From positions 3,906,001 to 3,970,000 of the forward strand of contig NZ_CP060412.1 of assembly GCF_014297575.1 (NCBI RefSeq): a stretch of DNA of 64,000 nt, written 5' to 3'. Below are positions 1-8,044 of the stretch, one piece after another; within the stretch, counting starts at the first letter, position 1; each line of letters begins with the position of its first letter. The DNA comes from Dyella telluris. GTDB taxonomy: Bacteria; Pseudomonadota; Gammaproteobacteria; Xanthomonadales; Rhodanobacteraceae. The notes under the pieces were generated by a model. The model saw nothing but the letters and a program-made list of their open reading frames with translations, did no database searches and had not been told where the DNA came from. The position numbers and the translations under genes are program-made.

Positions 1-327
1 GATGACCAGATCGATGCTGCCGCTGTCCAGGCCGGTGCCGGTGGCCTGGCCGTCGACGGCCCTGAAGCGAGGGTTGTCGCCCAGCCAGCTCTCCGCGGCC
101 TCGCGCATCGGCGCGTTGGGTTCCACGGCGGTCACGCGATAGCCGCCATCCAGGAACAGTTTGCTGGAGATGCCGGTGCCGGCGCCGATGTCCGCCACCT
201 GCCACTGGGGCGTGACAGCGAAGGTGTCCTGCAGCCAGTGCAGCATGGCGACGGGGTAATCCGGCCGGTAACGCACGTACTCGACCACGCGGTCGCTGAA
301 GCGCTCAGTCGATTTGAAGTCGGTCAT
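1..327 (-). CDS. Class I SAM-dependent methyltransferase, N-terminal part
   Basis: Only the first 109 residues lie in the window; the rest runs off the left edge. The start is ATG at 325-327, 4 bp after the stop of the SDR gene, so the two are probably co-transcribed. SAM-binding motif I is clear as DIGAGTG (residues 46-52), followed by the acidic VEPN after strand 2 (68-71) and a DLVI strand at the visible end. The opening FSDRVVEYVRYRPDYP is typical of the UbiE/Methyltransf_11-like family with unknown small-molecule substrates. Substrate cannot be told from this fragment. Confidence 0.85.
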   Translation of the reverse strand, partial: MTDFKSTERFSDRVVEYVRYRPDYPVAMLHWLQDTFAVTPQWQVADIGAGTGISSKLFLDGGYRVTAVEPNAPMREAAESWLGDNPRFRAVDGQATGTGLDSGSIDLVI

Positions 328-331
328 GGCA

Positions 332-1123
332 TTACCCCGTGAGCAGTTGGCCGCCGTCGACACACAGCGTCTGGCCGGTGATCCAGCGCGCGAACGGCGA
401 GGCGAGGAACAAGGCGGCGTGAGCGATTTCTTCGGGCTGGCCGAAGCGGCCGAACGGAATCTTGGCCAGGGTGCGCTGGTAAAGCTCGGGAGCGTCCGTC
501 TTGCGGCGATCCCACAGCCCATCGGGAAACTCGATGGAGCCCGGTGCGATCGCGTTGACGCGGATGCGGTGTTCGGCCAGCTGCAACGCCTGCGACGTGG
601 TGTACTGGTTCAGCGCCGCCTTGACCGCCGCATACGCAGGCCCGCGCACGCCGGGGTGAAACGCCGCAATCGACGAGGTATGCAGGATGCTGCCGTGCGA
701 CGACTGTTGCAGCCAGGGCAGGGCATGGCGCGAGGCGCGCACCGCGGCCATCAGGTCCACGTTGAAACCGGCGGCCCAGCCTTCGTCGTCGTCGGCAAAG
801 CCATAGCCGCTGGCATTGTTAACCAGCACGTCGATGCCACCGAGCACGTCGGCCGCTTCTTGTACGTAGCTTTCGATGGATGCCGCGTCAGCAAGATCGC
901 AGGAGCGTGTGTGCGTCGTCACGCCGAACGCGGCCATGGCATGGCGCACCTCGTCCAGCGCGGCCGCACCGCGCGCGCAGGTGGATACCGACGCACCTGC
1001 TTCGGCAAAAGCGAGTGCGATGCTGCGGCCTATGCCCTTGCTGCCACCGCAGACGACGACGCGATACCCGTGGAAATCGAAGGGGCTGGAGGCCGCATTC
1101 GCTGGCGTGCGCGTGTCTGTCAT
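332..1123 (-). CDS. Short-chain dehydrogenase/reductase (SDR)
   Basis: A 263-residue classical SDR that should catalyse an NAD(P)-dependent alcohol/ketone oxidoreduction. The nucleotide-binding GGSKGIG is at 26-32, NNAS at 102-105, catalytic Ser at about 150 and the YAAVK catalytic Tyr/Lys at 164/168. The C-terminal ITGQTLCVDGG is the usual end of the fold. ATG at 1123 is preferred; a TTG at 1135 would give a 4-bp overlap with the upstream gene and cannot be excluded. It lies between a small membrane protein gene and a methyltransferase gene, probably in one leftward operon. Substrate unknown. Confidence 0.9.
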   Translation of the reverse strand: MTDTRTPANAASSPFDFHGYRVVVCGGSKGIGRSIALAFAEAGASVSTCARGAAALDEVRHAMAAFGVTTHTRSCDLADAASIESYVQEAADVLGGIDVLVNNASGYGFADDDEGWAAGFNVDLMAAVRASRHALPWLQQSSHGSILHTSSIAAFHPGVRGPAYAAVKAALNQYTTSQALQLAEHRIRVNAIAPGSIEFPDGLWDRRKTDAPELYQRTLAKIPFGRFGQPEEIAHAALFLASPFARWITGQTLCVDGGQLLTG

Positions 1124-1131
1124 GGACGTGG

Positions 1132-1443
1132 TCAATGCGGAAGGTTGTGAAGCAGGCTGGCCCCGAAGCCGAAACCGAACACCAGCAGGACAATGACGAA
1201 CACGGTGCAGGCCAGTGCAAAAGCCACCTGCGCATAGCCAAGCACCAGCCCGGCCACGGCCAGGCCGTCACCGTCGACCGAGCCGGGCTGAGCCCGCCGG
1301 ATTTCGCCGCGGGCCATATGCCCGCAGACAATCGCTACGATGGAGCCGATCAGCGGCAGCAGCGTCCATCCAGCGATGCCGAAGACCAGACTGAGCACGG
1401 CCAGGGTGCTCGTGGTGCGTTGGGCGGTGGGCTGGTAGCTCAT
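1132..1443 (-). CDS. DUF4190-type small membrane protein
   Basis: A 103-residue inner-membrane protein with two hydrophobic segments (about 14-36 and 64-92) around a short basic loop. That loop holds the GHMARGEIRRAQ pattern typical of DUF4190 proteins. Function of the family is unknown. The start MSYQP at 1443 is chosen over an upstream in-frame ATG at 1461 because the family begins at this point. Its stop lies about 8 bp before the SDR start. A longer, related protein lies just upstream at 1480-1830, so the two are probably a tandem duplication. Confidence 0.7.
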   Translation of the reverse strand: MSYQPTAQRTTSTLAVLSLVFGIAGWTLLPLIGSIVAIVCGHMARGEIRRAQPGSVDGDGLAVAGLVLGYAQVAFALACTVFVIVLLVFGFGFGASLLHNLPH

Positions 1444-1479
1444 GTCACGCGAGTCCTGCATGCAGTGGAAAGGGGTGAG

Positions 1480-1830
1480 TTACCAGCGGGTGGCGTGGTT
1501 TTTCAACACCACCACCTGCAACACGACGAACGTGGCGATGAGAACAAGCAATGCGACCTGCGTGTATGCCAGGAGACGTGCAGCCTTGGCCAGGCCCGCA
1601 CCGAGCAGTGCACCGTTGGCGCGGCGGATCTGCCGCTGTGCCGTCAGCCCGCAGATCAATGCAATGAACGATCCGGTCAGTGGCAGGGCGATGAAGTTGT
1701 AGAGCCACATGCTGGCCATGAGCATCCCGGCCACTGGCAACGCCGTCCAGGCCAGGACTCCAAAAGCCAGCCCGAAAATGGCCAGGGAACTGTACGTGGG
1801 TACTGCCTGGATTGCCTGCGCCTGCTCCAT
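1480..1830 (-). CDS. DUF4190-like membrane protein (paralogue of the next gene)
   Basis: 116 residues with three likely membrane segments: one near residues 12-30, one near 35-60 and one close to the C terminus. The central GLTAQRQIRRANG is the same type of basic loop as in the neighbouring 103-residue protein. Start MEQAQAIQ at 1830 is supported by a GGGGAG ribosome-binding site about 9 bp upstream; an in-frame start further upstream would add a non-hydrophobic, poorly conserved-looking leader. No function is known for the family. The gene follows a strong stem-loop that separates it from the aldehyde dehydrogenase gene. Confidence 0.65.
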   Translation of the reverse strand: MEQAQAIQAVPTYSSLAIFGLAFGVLAWTALPVAGMLMASMWLYNFIALPLTGSFIALICGLTAQRQIRRANGALLGAGLAKAARLLAYTQVALLVLIATFVVLQVVVLKNHATRW

Positions 1831-1879
1831 CGTTACAACTCCCCTGTCGTTGTGAGGCGTGCCGGACTTCCCGTGTCCA

Positions 1880-1905
1880 CGCACCCCGGCCTGGGCCGGG
1901 GTGCG
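1880..1905 (-). terminator. GC-rich stem-loop after the aldehyde dehydrogenase gene
   Basis: A perfect 12-bp stem (CGCACCCCGGCC and its complement) around a 2-nt TG, about 12 bp beyond the stop of the leftward aldehyde dehydrogenase gene. There is no T-run, so it may be a weak or Rho-assisted terminator or an mRNA 3'-end stabiliser. Confidence 0.45.
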
Positions 1906-1917
1906 CCTGTTACCGTG

Positions 1918-3453
1918 TTACAGATCGAACTTGATGCCCTGCGCCAGCGGCAACGAATTCGAGTAGTTGATGGTGTTGGTCTGGCGGCGCATGTAGACCT
2001 TCCATGCATCCGAACCCGACTCGCGGCCACCGCCCGTTTCCTTCTCGCCACCGAAGGCGCCGCCGATTTCCGCACCGGACGTGCCGATGTTGACGTTGGC
2101 GATGCCGCAATCGGAACCGGACGCCGACAGGTACTGCTCGGCCGACTTCAGGTTCTGCGTGAAGATGGCCGAGGACAGGCCCTGCGGCACGGCGTTCTGC
2201 AGATCGATGGCTTCATCCAGCGTCTTGAACGGCATCACGTAGAGAATCGGCGCGAAGGTTTCCGTCTGCACCACTTCGTCGCTGTTCTTCACGCCCGACA
2301 CGATGGTCGGCAGTACGAAGTTGCCCTTGCGGTCGGTGAGCGCGGCGCCGCCGGTGAGCACCTTGCCGCCCGTGGCCTTGGCCTTTTCGACGGCGGCGAG
2401 GTAAGCCTTCACGGCCTCGGGGCTGTTGAGCGGGCCCATCAGCGTAGTGCCCAGCGTCGGGTCGCCGATCTTGCCTTCCACCTGCTTGTACGCGGCCACC
2501 AGCTTGTCGGTGACGTCGCCGATGATGGACTCGTGCACGAACAGGCGGCGCGTGGTGGTGCAACGCTGGCCGGCGGTGCCGACGGCGCCGAACACGATGG
2601 CCGGGATGGCGAGCTTAAGGTCCGCGGTTTCGTCCACGATGATGGCGTTGTTGCCGCCCAGTTCCAGCAGCGAACGACCCATGCGCTTGGCAACGCGCTC
2701 ACCCACGTGGCGGCCCACCTTGGTGGAACCGGTGAAGCTGATCAGCGGAATGCGGTGGTCGTCGACGAAGGCGGCCGAGAGATCCGTGCCGGCGTCGTTG
2801 AACAGGAAGAAGATGTCCGGGAAGCCGGCTTCCTTCAGCGCATCGTTGACGATCTTCATCGTGGCGATGGCCGACAGCGGGGTCTTCGGCGACGGCTTCC
2901 AGATGCAGATGTCGCCGCAGATGGCAGCAAGGAAGGCATTCCACGCCCACACGGCCACGGGGAAGTTGAACGCGCTGATGATGCCCACCAGGCCCAGCGG
3001 CTGGTACTGCTCATACATGCGGTGGCCCGGGCGCTCCGAATGCATGGTGTAGCCGTAGAGCATGCGGCTCTGGCCCACCGCGAAGTCGGCGATGTCGATC
3101 ATCTCCTGCACTTCGCCGTCGCCTTCGGGCTTGATCTTGCCCATCTCCAGCGCCACCAGCGAACCGAGCGCATCCTTGTGCTTGCGCAGCGCTTCACCGC
3201 ACAGGCGCACGGCCTCGCCACGGCGCGGGGCAGGGGTGGTACGCCACACCTTGAACGCTTCCTGCGCGCGCTTGACGATCACGTCGTAGTCCGCCGCACT
3301 CGAAGCGTGCACGGTGGCAATCACGTCGCCAGTGGCGGGATTGACCGGGTTCAGCGTGCCAGCGTCGGTCGTCTTCGACCACTCGCCATTACCCAGGTAC
3401 GTGCCCGACTGCGTGTTGCCAAGCCCGAGGGCGGTGAGGATTTCGTGGGACAT
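1918..3453 (-). CDS. ALDH7-family aldehyde dehydrogenase (aminoadipate-semialdehyde / piperideine-6-carboxylate type)
   Basis: 511 residues, the usual length for ALDH7 (antiquitin-like) enzymes, which oxidise semialdehydes such as L-2-aminoadipate 6-semialdehyde with NAD+ in lysine or pipecolate breakdown. Catalytic features: SAFNFPV (Asn163), ELGGNN (Glu264) and GQRCTT (nucleophile Cys298). The double Asn in LELGGNNAI is typical of this subfamily and separates it from betaine or succinate-semialdehyde dehydrogenases. Start MSHEIL at 3453 has GGAGCG 5-10 bp upstream; the 22-codon in-frame extension lacks one. It stands alone with no lysine-catabolic neighbour, so the physiological substrate is inferred. 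Confidence 0.92.
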   Translation of the reverse strand: MSHEILTALGLGNTQSGTYLGNGEWSKTTDAGTLNPVNPATGDVIATVHASSAADYDVIVKRAQEAFKVWRTTPAPRRGEAVRLCGEALRKHKDALGSLVALEMGKIKPEGDGEVQEMIDIADFAVGQSRMLYGYTMHSERPGHRMYEQYQPLGLVGIISAFNFPVAVWAWNAFLAAICGDICIWKPSPKTPLSAIATMKIVNDALKEAGFPDIFFLFNDAGTDLSAAFVDDHRIPLISFTGSTKVGRHVGERVAKRMGRSLLELGGNNAIIVDETADLKLAIPAIVFGAVGTAGQRCTTTRRLFVHESIIGDVTDKLVAAYKQVEGKIGDPTLGTTLMGPLNSPEAVKAYLAAVEKAKATGGKVLTGGAALTDRKGNFVLPTIVSGVKNSDEVVQTETFAPILYVMPFKTLDEAIDLQNAVPQGLSSAIFTQNLKSAEQYLSASGSDCGIANVNIGTSGAEIGGAFGGEKETGGGRESGSDAWKVYMRRQTNTINYSNSLPLAQGIKFDL

Positions 3454-3568
3454 GCTTCGCTCCAGACCGTGGCGCCAAGGAAGCGCCGGGATGAAAACGG
3501 CCATTCTAGCAGGGGGCACCTGACCGGGTTCGCGCCGCTGGTCGATCCATGACAGAATCCCCGCCGCT

Positions 3569-3645
3569 GCCCCCGTAGCTCAGTTGGATAGAGCGTCCCC
3601 CTCCTAAGGGGAAGGTCGTACGTTCGAATCGTATCGGGGGCACCA
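3569..3645 (+). tRNA. tRNA-Arg (anticodon CCU)
   Basis: Full cloverleaf: acceptor GCCCCCG pairs with CGGGGGC, the D-arm is GCTC..GAGC, the anticodon stem TCCCC/GGGGA encloses the loop CTCCTAA (anticodon CCT), and the T-loop is TTCGAAT. The CCA end is encoded. It reads AGG codons. Confidence 0.97.
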
Positions 3646-3688
3646 TTTTCAACCACTTGCGTGGTTGCTGCGGCGCGCCATCCCGGCG

Positions 3689-3997
3689 TCAGTCGCTCGA
3701 TTCGCCGCCGTGTCCATCCGCGCCCGCGCGAAACAGCCGGCGCATCCCGTCGCACAGCCGCTGGATGTCGGCCGGCGTGCGGATGTCGCGGGCATCGTGG
3801 TCCAGCAGGGGAATGGAGGCTGTCGAAAGCTTCGGCAGTTCCGACTGGGCCAGCTCAAGCAGCCCCTGGGCCGATTGCAGCAGATCCTTCAGCCATGCGT
3901 CCCGGTGCTGTTCCCGGGCGCCTCGCGATAGCTCGCCAAGCCCGTGCGCAAGATCGTCTACCCATGCCAGCAGTACGCGTTCAGTCGAAAAAGGCAT
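3689..3997 (-). CDS. Hypothetical protein, 102 aa
   Basis: No family recognised. The protein is soluble and mostly helical by composition, with many Leu and charged residues (for example ELSRGAREQHRDAWLKDLL). It has no signal peptide, membrane segment or cysteine. It ends in a Gly/His/Ser tail just 44 bp from the 3' end of tRNA-Arg and faces it. GC-skewed third positions and a full-length uninterrupted frame favour a real gene. A GAGTGGG stretch just upstream of the ATG could serve as a weak ribosome-binding site. Confidence 0.55.
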   Translation of the reverse strand: MPFSTERVLLAWVDDLAHGLGELSRGAREQHRDAWLKDLLQSAQGLLELAQSELPKLSTASIPLLDHDARDIRTPADIQRLCDGMRRLFRAGADGHGGESSD

Positions 3998-4092
3998 TAC
4001 CCACTCATGCAGCAGCTCGGGACGCGGTGCACGCGCGTGATACGGGTGCCGTCGTCGGATGTCGCTTCTCGTCAGGGCCGTGACGCTGTAGG

Positions 4093-4308
4093 TCAGCTTA
4101 TGGCGAAAATGCCCCGGTCGAGCACTTCCGCCTGCACGTGTCCGGACACCGCGTCCTGGTCCACGGCTTCACCGCTGAGTTCTTCCTGTGCCGATCCAGC
4201 GCCATAGATATGGGCGCGCCATGCCACCCGTCCCTGCAACTGATCGACCTCGCAAAGCACCTGGAGTTCGTGGTCTGCCTCGTCCACGACGTTGAAATTC
4301 ATGTTCAT
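4093..4308 (-). CDS. Hypothetical small protein, 71 aa
   Basis: A small acidic protein starting MNMNFNVVDEADHE. The frame is open further upstream, but the region before 4308 is Arg/Thr-rich and looks non-coding. AGGGGC 12-17 bp before the ATG is a modest ribosome-binding site. The sequence reads like a short beta-strand domain (ELQVLCEVDQLQGRVAWRAH). No family recognised. It lies 95 bp from another small unknown gene on the same strand. Could be spurious. Confidence 0.4.
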   Translation of the reverse strand: MNMNFNVVDEADHELQVLCEVDQLQGRVAWRAHIYGAGSAQEELSGEAVDQDAVSGHVQAEVLDRGIFAIS

Positions 4309-4556
4309 GCGTGGGCGCCCCTGACGCCCGCGGATCCGTGCTGCGGTTGAAGTGAAAAAGAGTCCGCGCGTAGCCGTGGTCGGCGGCTTTTGTACCCCTG
4401 GCACGCGGTGCTTCCGTTTATGGCAATCAAGGAACGTGCCATGCCGGAGAGGTCGCTCCATTGACAGCGCAGGACATCCGCTGGCGCATGCGAATGCATC
4501 GATGCCGCGCTAGGCTAGGCGCCTGCTGCGCTTGCTTGCCACCAGGGAATGCCACC

Positions 4557-5309
4557 ATGCGAATCCACTCGCGCCGTTCGGTCGTTGGCCTTCTGTTGGC
4601 CTGCCTGTGCGGGGTCGCAGCGCAGGGGTGGGCGCATGCACAGGAGCTGCAGCAGGCCAGCTACACCGGCACGCTGGGGCCGCAGCGCATTGGCCTGATC
4701 CTTCGCATGGACGGCAAGCAGGTGGCGCCCAGTCGCTACTACTACTTCCGTCATCTGGTTGACATCCCGCTCACCGGCGAACTGCGAGCCGGCACCTTCA
4801 CCCTGCATGAGCAGGACGCCACCATGACGCTGCATTTCGTGGGCAACGACAGCGAAGAGGGTGAGGCGCTGGATTTCGACAACAGCATCGGTCTTGAAGG
4901 CCAGTGGACCAACGGCAAGGTGACCTTGCCGGTGAGGCTGCAGGGCGGTGGCCTGTTTTCCGCGCCGCCGGCCGGGCATTGGTATCAATCCATCACCGAT
5001 GAAGCGGACGAGGTGTTTGAAGCGCGCACCAAGGGCTTCTGTGCCGCCGTGGCCAAGGGGGACAGCGCACAGGCCGCGCGCTACGTGCATTTCCCCTTGC
5101 GCGTGAACCACGGGCCTGGCCAGCACGAGCAGATCACCGATGCCCGGCAGCTGGCGGCGGAGTGGAGCCGCATCTTCACGCCCGCGTATGTGGCCGGCAT
5201 CGCCGATGCGTCGCCGCACAGCATGGATATCGTGCAGGGCAGTGCCATGCTGGGCAACGGGCTGGTGTTCTTCAGCGACAAGGGCGCCGACGTTCTCAAC
5301 CTGCCGTAG
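4557..5309 (+). CDS. Exported protein of unknown function, 250 aa
   Basis: Begins with a Sec signal peptide: basic start (MRIHSRRS), hydrophobic core (VVGLLLACLCGVAA), then cleavage probably after AHA (about residue 26). The mature part is a mixed alpha/beta protein with no recognised catalytic motif. Its second half (about residues 150-245) has a helix rich in Ala followed by strands, somewhat like the NTF2-like fold, but this is only an impression. The ATG at 4557 is favoured because it places the signal peptide at the N terminus and has AGGGA upstream. It faces the response regulator gene, 29 bp away. Role unknown. Confidence 0.65.
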   Translation: MRIHSRRSVVGLLLACLCGVAAQGWAHAQELQQASYTGTLGPQRIGLILRMDGKQVAPSRYYYFRHLVDIPLTGELRAGTFTLHEQDATMTLHFVGNDSEEGEALDFDNSIGLEGQWTNGKVTLPVRLQGGGLFSAPPAGHWYQSITDEADEVFEARTKGFCAAVAKGDSAQAARYVHFPLRVNHGPGQHEQITDARQLAAEWSRIFTPAYVAGIADASPHSMDIVQGSAMLGNGLVFFSDKGADVLNLP

Positions 5310-5338
5310 CGACGGCCGGTTGCCCCGGCTTCATGACG

Positions 5339-5980
5339 TCAGGCGAGGATGCCGTGCTCGCGTGCGTAAGCGTACACGTCCAGGTCGTTCTTCAGCCCCA
5401 GCTTGTTCATCGCATCCATTTTCTGGCGGCTGATGGTCTTGACGCTGCGATTGAGCTGGCCGGCAATTTCGGTGACGGTGAAACCCGAGGCAAACAGTCG
5501 CAGCACTTCGGTTTCGCGCTTGGACAGCGCCGGGCGATCATCGGCATGCCCGCCGGGGCCGCCTTCGTCGATCAGGTGGCTGATGCTGGTGCTGAGGAAC
5601 GATCGCCCGTGTGACACCGCCTGCACGGCCAGCGTGAGTTCCGACAGCGCATCGGTCTTGCTCATCAGGCCGCGCACACCGGTGGCGAGGATGGCCTTGA
5701 GCACGCCGCCGTTGTTCACCATGGTGAGCACCACGATGGGCAGCTCGGTCTTGCGGCGGCGGATCATGCCGAGCATCTGCAGGCCGTCGGCCACCTGGCC
5801 ACCGGGCATGCTGAAATCGGTGATCAGCAGGTCGCAAGGCTGTTTTTCGACCGCATCGATCAGCTCGGCCGGCGAGCCGACCTCAGCGACGACATGCGCG
5901 CTGTTGCTGTTTTCGAGCAGCGCGCGTACGCCACTTCGAAAAATGGGATGGTCGTCAGCAAGAATGATCCGAAGGCCCAC
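5339..5980 (-). CDS. NarL/FixJ-family response regulator, RcsB-like
   Basis: 213 residues: receiver domain (1-120) with acidic pocket D9/D10, phospho-acceptor D55 in LLITDFSMPGG and Lys in MSKTD, then a LuxR-type helix-turn-helix (about 148-205) with the hallmark LSKRETEVLRLFASG and SVKTISRQKMDAM. The SMPGGxxxDGLxML stretch and the length resemble RcsB. The start is GTG at 5980. No histidine kinase lies nearby, so it is an orphan here. It is divergent from the DcaP-like porin gene 490 bp away, which is a plausible but unproven target. Confidence 0.88.
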   Translation of the reverse strand: MGLRIILADDHPIFRSGVRALLENSNSAHVVAEVGSPAELIDAVEKQPCDLLITDFSMPGGQVADGLQMLGMIRRRKTELPIVVLTMVNNGGVLKAILATGVRGLMSKTDALSELTLAVQAVSHGRSFLSTSISHLIDEGGPGGHADDRPALSKRETEVLRLFASGFTVTEIAGQLNRSVKTISRQKMDAMNKLGLKNDLDVYAYAREHGILA

Positions 5981-6472
5981 AGTTTGCCCGTCCGAGAGTT
6001 CGTCTAGCCAACATAGGGTAGCTGTTCGAATTAATGCGCCATGTAGGCATGCGCTTACAAGGCGTTTGTAGTCTTCAGACAGCGCTCATGAAACCTGATA
6101 CGGCTGGCATGTCCGGTGCCCACCGGGTTACAAACCCGCTTGCCCCGATCACGCTGCAGCGGGTGCATTTTAAAGCCGAGAGTACTCCTTTCGTCATTGC
6201 GAAATTCTACTTAGATGGCCATCTGCGTAGAGCGAATCGTCACCTTGGTTCACGGGGATTCGACAATTTCTCGGCTCTAATCGATTCAGGGAGGCGCTCG
6301 CGCTGTACGGCGGTGTGTATCTCGCTACGACACGGGGGCCGAAGGAATGATTCCCGGCCTGTTCGTTCGAGATCGCGTTCGGTAGCTACCCACTGAAATC
6401 CCCGTGCACCTCAGCTCGGGTGCGCGCTCGTCTTGTACGGCTCCCCCTTGGCGTTAGAACAGGAGTGTTCCT
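5981..6472. promoter_or_regulatory. Divergent intergenic region between response regulator and porin
   Basis: A 492-bp stretch without a convincing gene. It must hold the promoters of both flanking genes. AT-richer segments lie around 6010-6040 and 6180-6260. A small dyad (GGAAT-G-ATTCC, 6344-6354) extends into GGCCG..CGGCC. A clear ribosome-binding site AGGAG lies just before the porin ATG. No riboswitch recognised. Confidence 0.4.
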
Positions 6473-7978
6473 ATGCAGCCATGGCTTTGCCCAGAGAACC
6501 CCCGGGCATATCGAACGCGTGCGCTTCGCACCCTTCTTGCCGCCTCATGCGCCGTGGCGCTTGCCCCGGCCGCATTTGCCCAGTCGTCGGATGACCTCAA
6601 GGCCGAAATCGCCCAGATGCGCCAGCAGATGCAGGCGCAGCAGCAGGTGATGCAGAAAATGCAGCAGCGCCTGGATCAGCTGGAAGCCAAGGAATCGGCA
6701 CAGGAGAAGACCGCGCAGGCTGCGCCCGCCACGCCTGTCGCGCCCACCGGCACGAAGGCGCCGGCGACGCCCATCGTGTCGTCCGCCTCGGCGCCCGCGC
6801 CATCGACACCACCGGTCTATCGTCCACCCTCGGCTCCTGCGGGCGTGGCGGAACCTCTGCCCGAGGGTTACGTACGGCTGGGCGATACAGGCAACCTGTT
6901 GAAACTGGATCTGGTGGCGCAGCTCGACACCATGATCGACAACAAATACATGGGCTCGGCTGACCTGTTCGTGCCGTCATCGATTCCGGTACGAGGGCAG
7001 CCGTTCTACGACAGTGGCTGGCGCACCAACCTCAGCGCGCGGCAAAGCCTGTTCCGCATGGATTTCCGCCGCGATACCGACTACGGCACGCTGAAGGTGG
7101 TCTACAAGAACAACTTCTTCGGCAGCGGCAGCGGCGACATGCCGTACAACATGCAGCTCTTCTACGGTGAGCTGGACAACGACCGCTACACCCTGTTGGC
7201 CGGCTACAACATTTCCGCGTTCACCGACATCGACGTGTTCCCCAATACGCTCGATTACGAAGGCCCCAACTCCTTCACCTTCAAATACGGGCCGCAGATC
7301 CGCTTCTCACCGGTGCTCTATCGCTCGGGCGACAGCAAGCTCACGCTGCCGCTGTCGATGGAAAAGCCCAACGCCGACATCACGGCCATCGCCAACTATT
7401 CGCCGTATTCGCGCCTGGCGGACTTCACCGCGGGGCTGCGCTGGCAGGCACCGGACTGGCATATCCAGTGGTCCAACCTGTTCCGCAACCTGGGCATGCA
7501 GAACAGTGAAACCGGCCAGACCCAGCGCACCAAGGCCTTTGCCACGCAGCTCACCGGCAGCACATCGCTGTTCGAGCGCGACAGCGCGCAGGGCTGGGTC
7601 AGCAACGGCCATGGCTATGCCAACTTCCTGCAGGACATTTCCGGGCTGGGCCTGGATGCGGCCTTCACCACCAACGGCGAGCTGCGCGCCATCCGTGCGC
7701 GGGGCTACGGCGTGGGCTACACCCATGGCTGGACAGACAGCCTCAGCTCCAGCGCGTCCTATGGCTATCTGCGCGTCAGTCCTTCGTCGGACATGCTGAT
7801 CAATCGCGACGAGCTGCCCAAGAGCACCAAGTTCGCGTCGCTCAACCTGGCCTGGCAGTTCAGCCAGCGCGCGATGCTGGGCATCGAATACCTGTGGGGC
7901 CAGAACATCCTGCTGACCGACGCACGAGGGCAGGGGCAGCGTGTGCAGACCACCTTGCGCTACGACCTCAACCCCTGA
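6473..7978 (+). CDS. DcaP-like trimeric outer-membrane porin
   Basis: 501 residues. A signal peptide ends at AAFA-QSS (about residue 36), followed by a coiled coil (about 38-75, rich in Gln/Met/Leu, QQMQAQQQVMQKMQQRL). Then comes a Pro/Ala/Thr linker (about 76-125) and a C-terminal barrel of amphipathic strands ending in a polar-aromatic strand (TTLRYDLNP). This order matches the DcaP family, in which the N-terminal coiled coil trimerises outer-membrane channels for dicarboxylates and similar anions. It has AGGAG upstream and is followed 66 bp later by an inner-membrane permease, so the pair probably forms an uptake route. Confidence 0.82.
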   Translation: MQPWLCPENPRAYRTRALRTLLAASCAVALAPAAFAQSSDDLKAEIAQMRQQMQAQQQVMQKMQQRLDQLEAKESAQEKTAQAAPATPVAPTGTKAPATPIVSSASAPAPSTPPVYRPPSAPAGVAEPLPEGYVRLGDTGNLLKLDLVAQLDTMIDNKYMGSADLFVPSSIPVRGQPFYDSGWRTNLSARQSLFRMDFRRDTDYGTLKVVYKNNFFGSGSGDMPYNMQLFYGELDNDRYTLLAGYNISAFTDIDVFPNTLDYEGPNSFTFKYGPQIRFSPVLYRSGDSKLTLPLSMEKPNADITAIANYSPYSRLADFTAGLRWQAPDWHIQWSNLFRNLGMQNSETGQTQRTKAFATQLTGSTSLFERDSAQGWVSNGHGYANFLQDISGLGLDAAFTTNGELRAIRARGYGVGYTHGWTDSLSSSASYGYLRVSPSSDMLINRDELPKSTKFASLNLAWQFSQRAMLGIEYLWGQNILLTDARGQGQRVQTTLRYDLNP

Positions 7979-8044
7979 CGGGGCACGCATGCGCCACGCC
8001 ACCGGCCACGTCGCGTGACCGGTGGCCATCAGGCAAGGGACGAC

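Noticed and set aside
880..3552. 890-codon open frame opposite the aldehyde dehydrogenase
   Set aside because: High GC keeps antisense frames open; its protein is Arg/His/Gly-rich with no domain, while the other strand encodes a clear ALDH.
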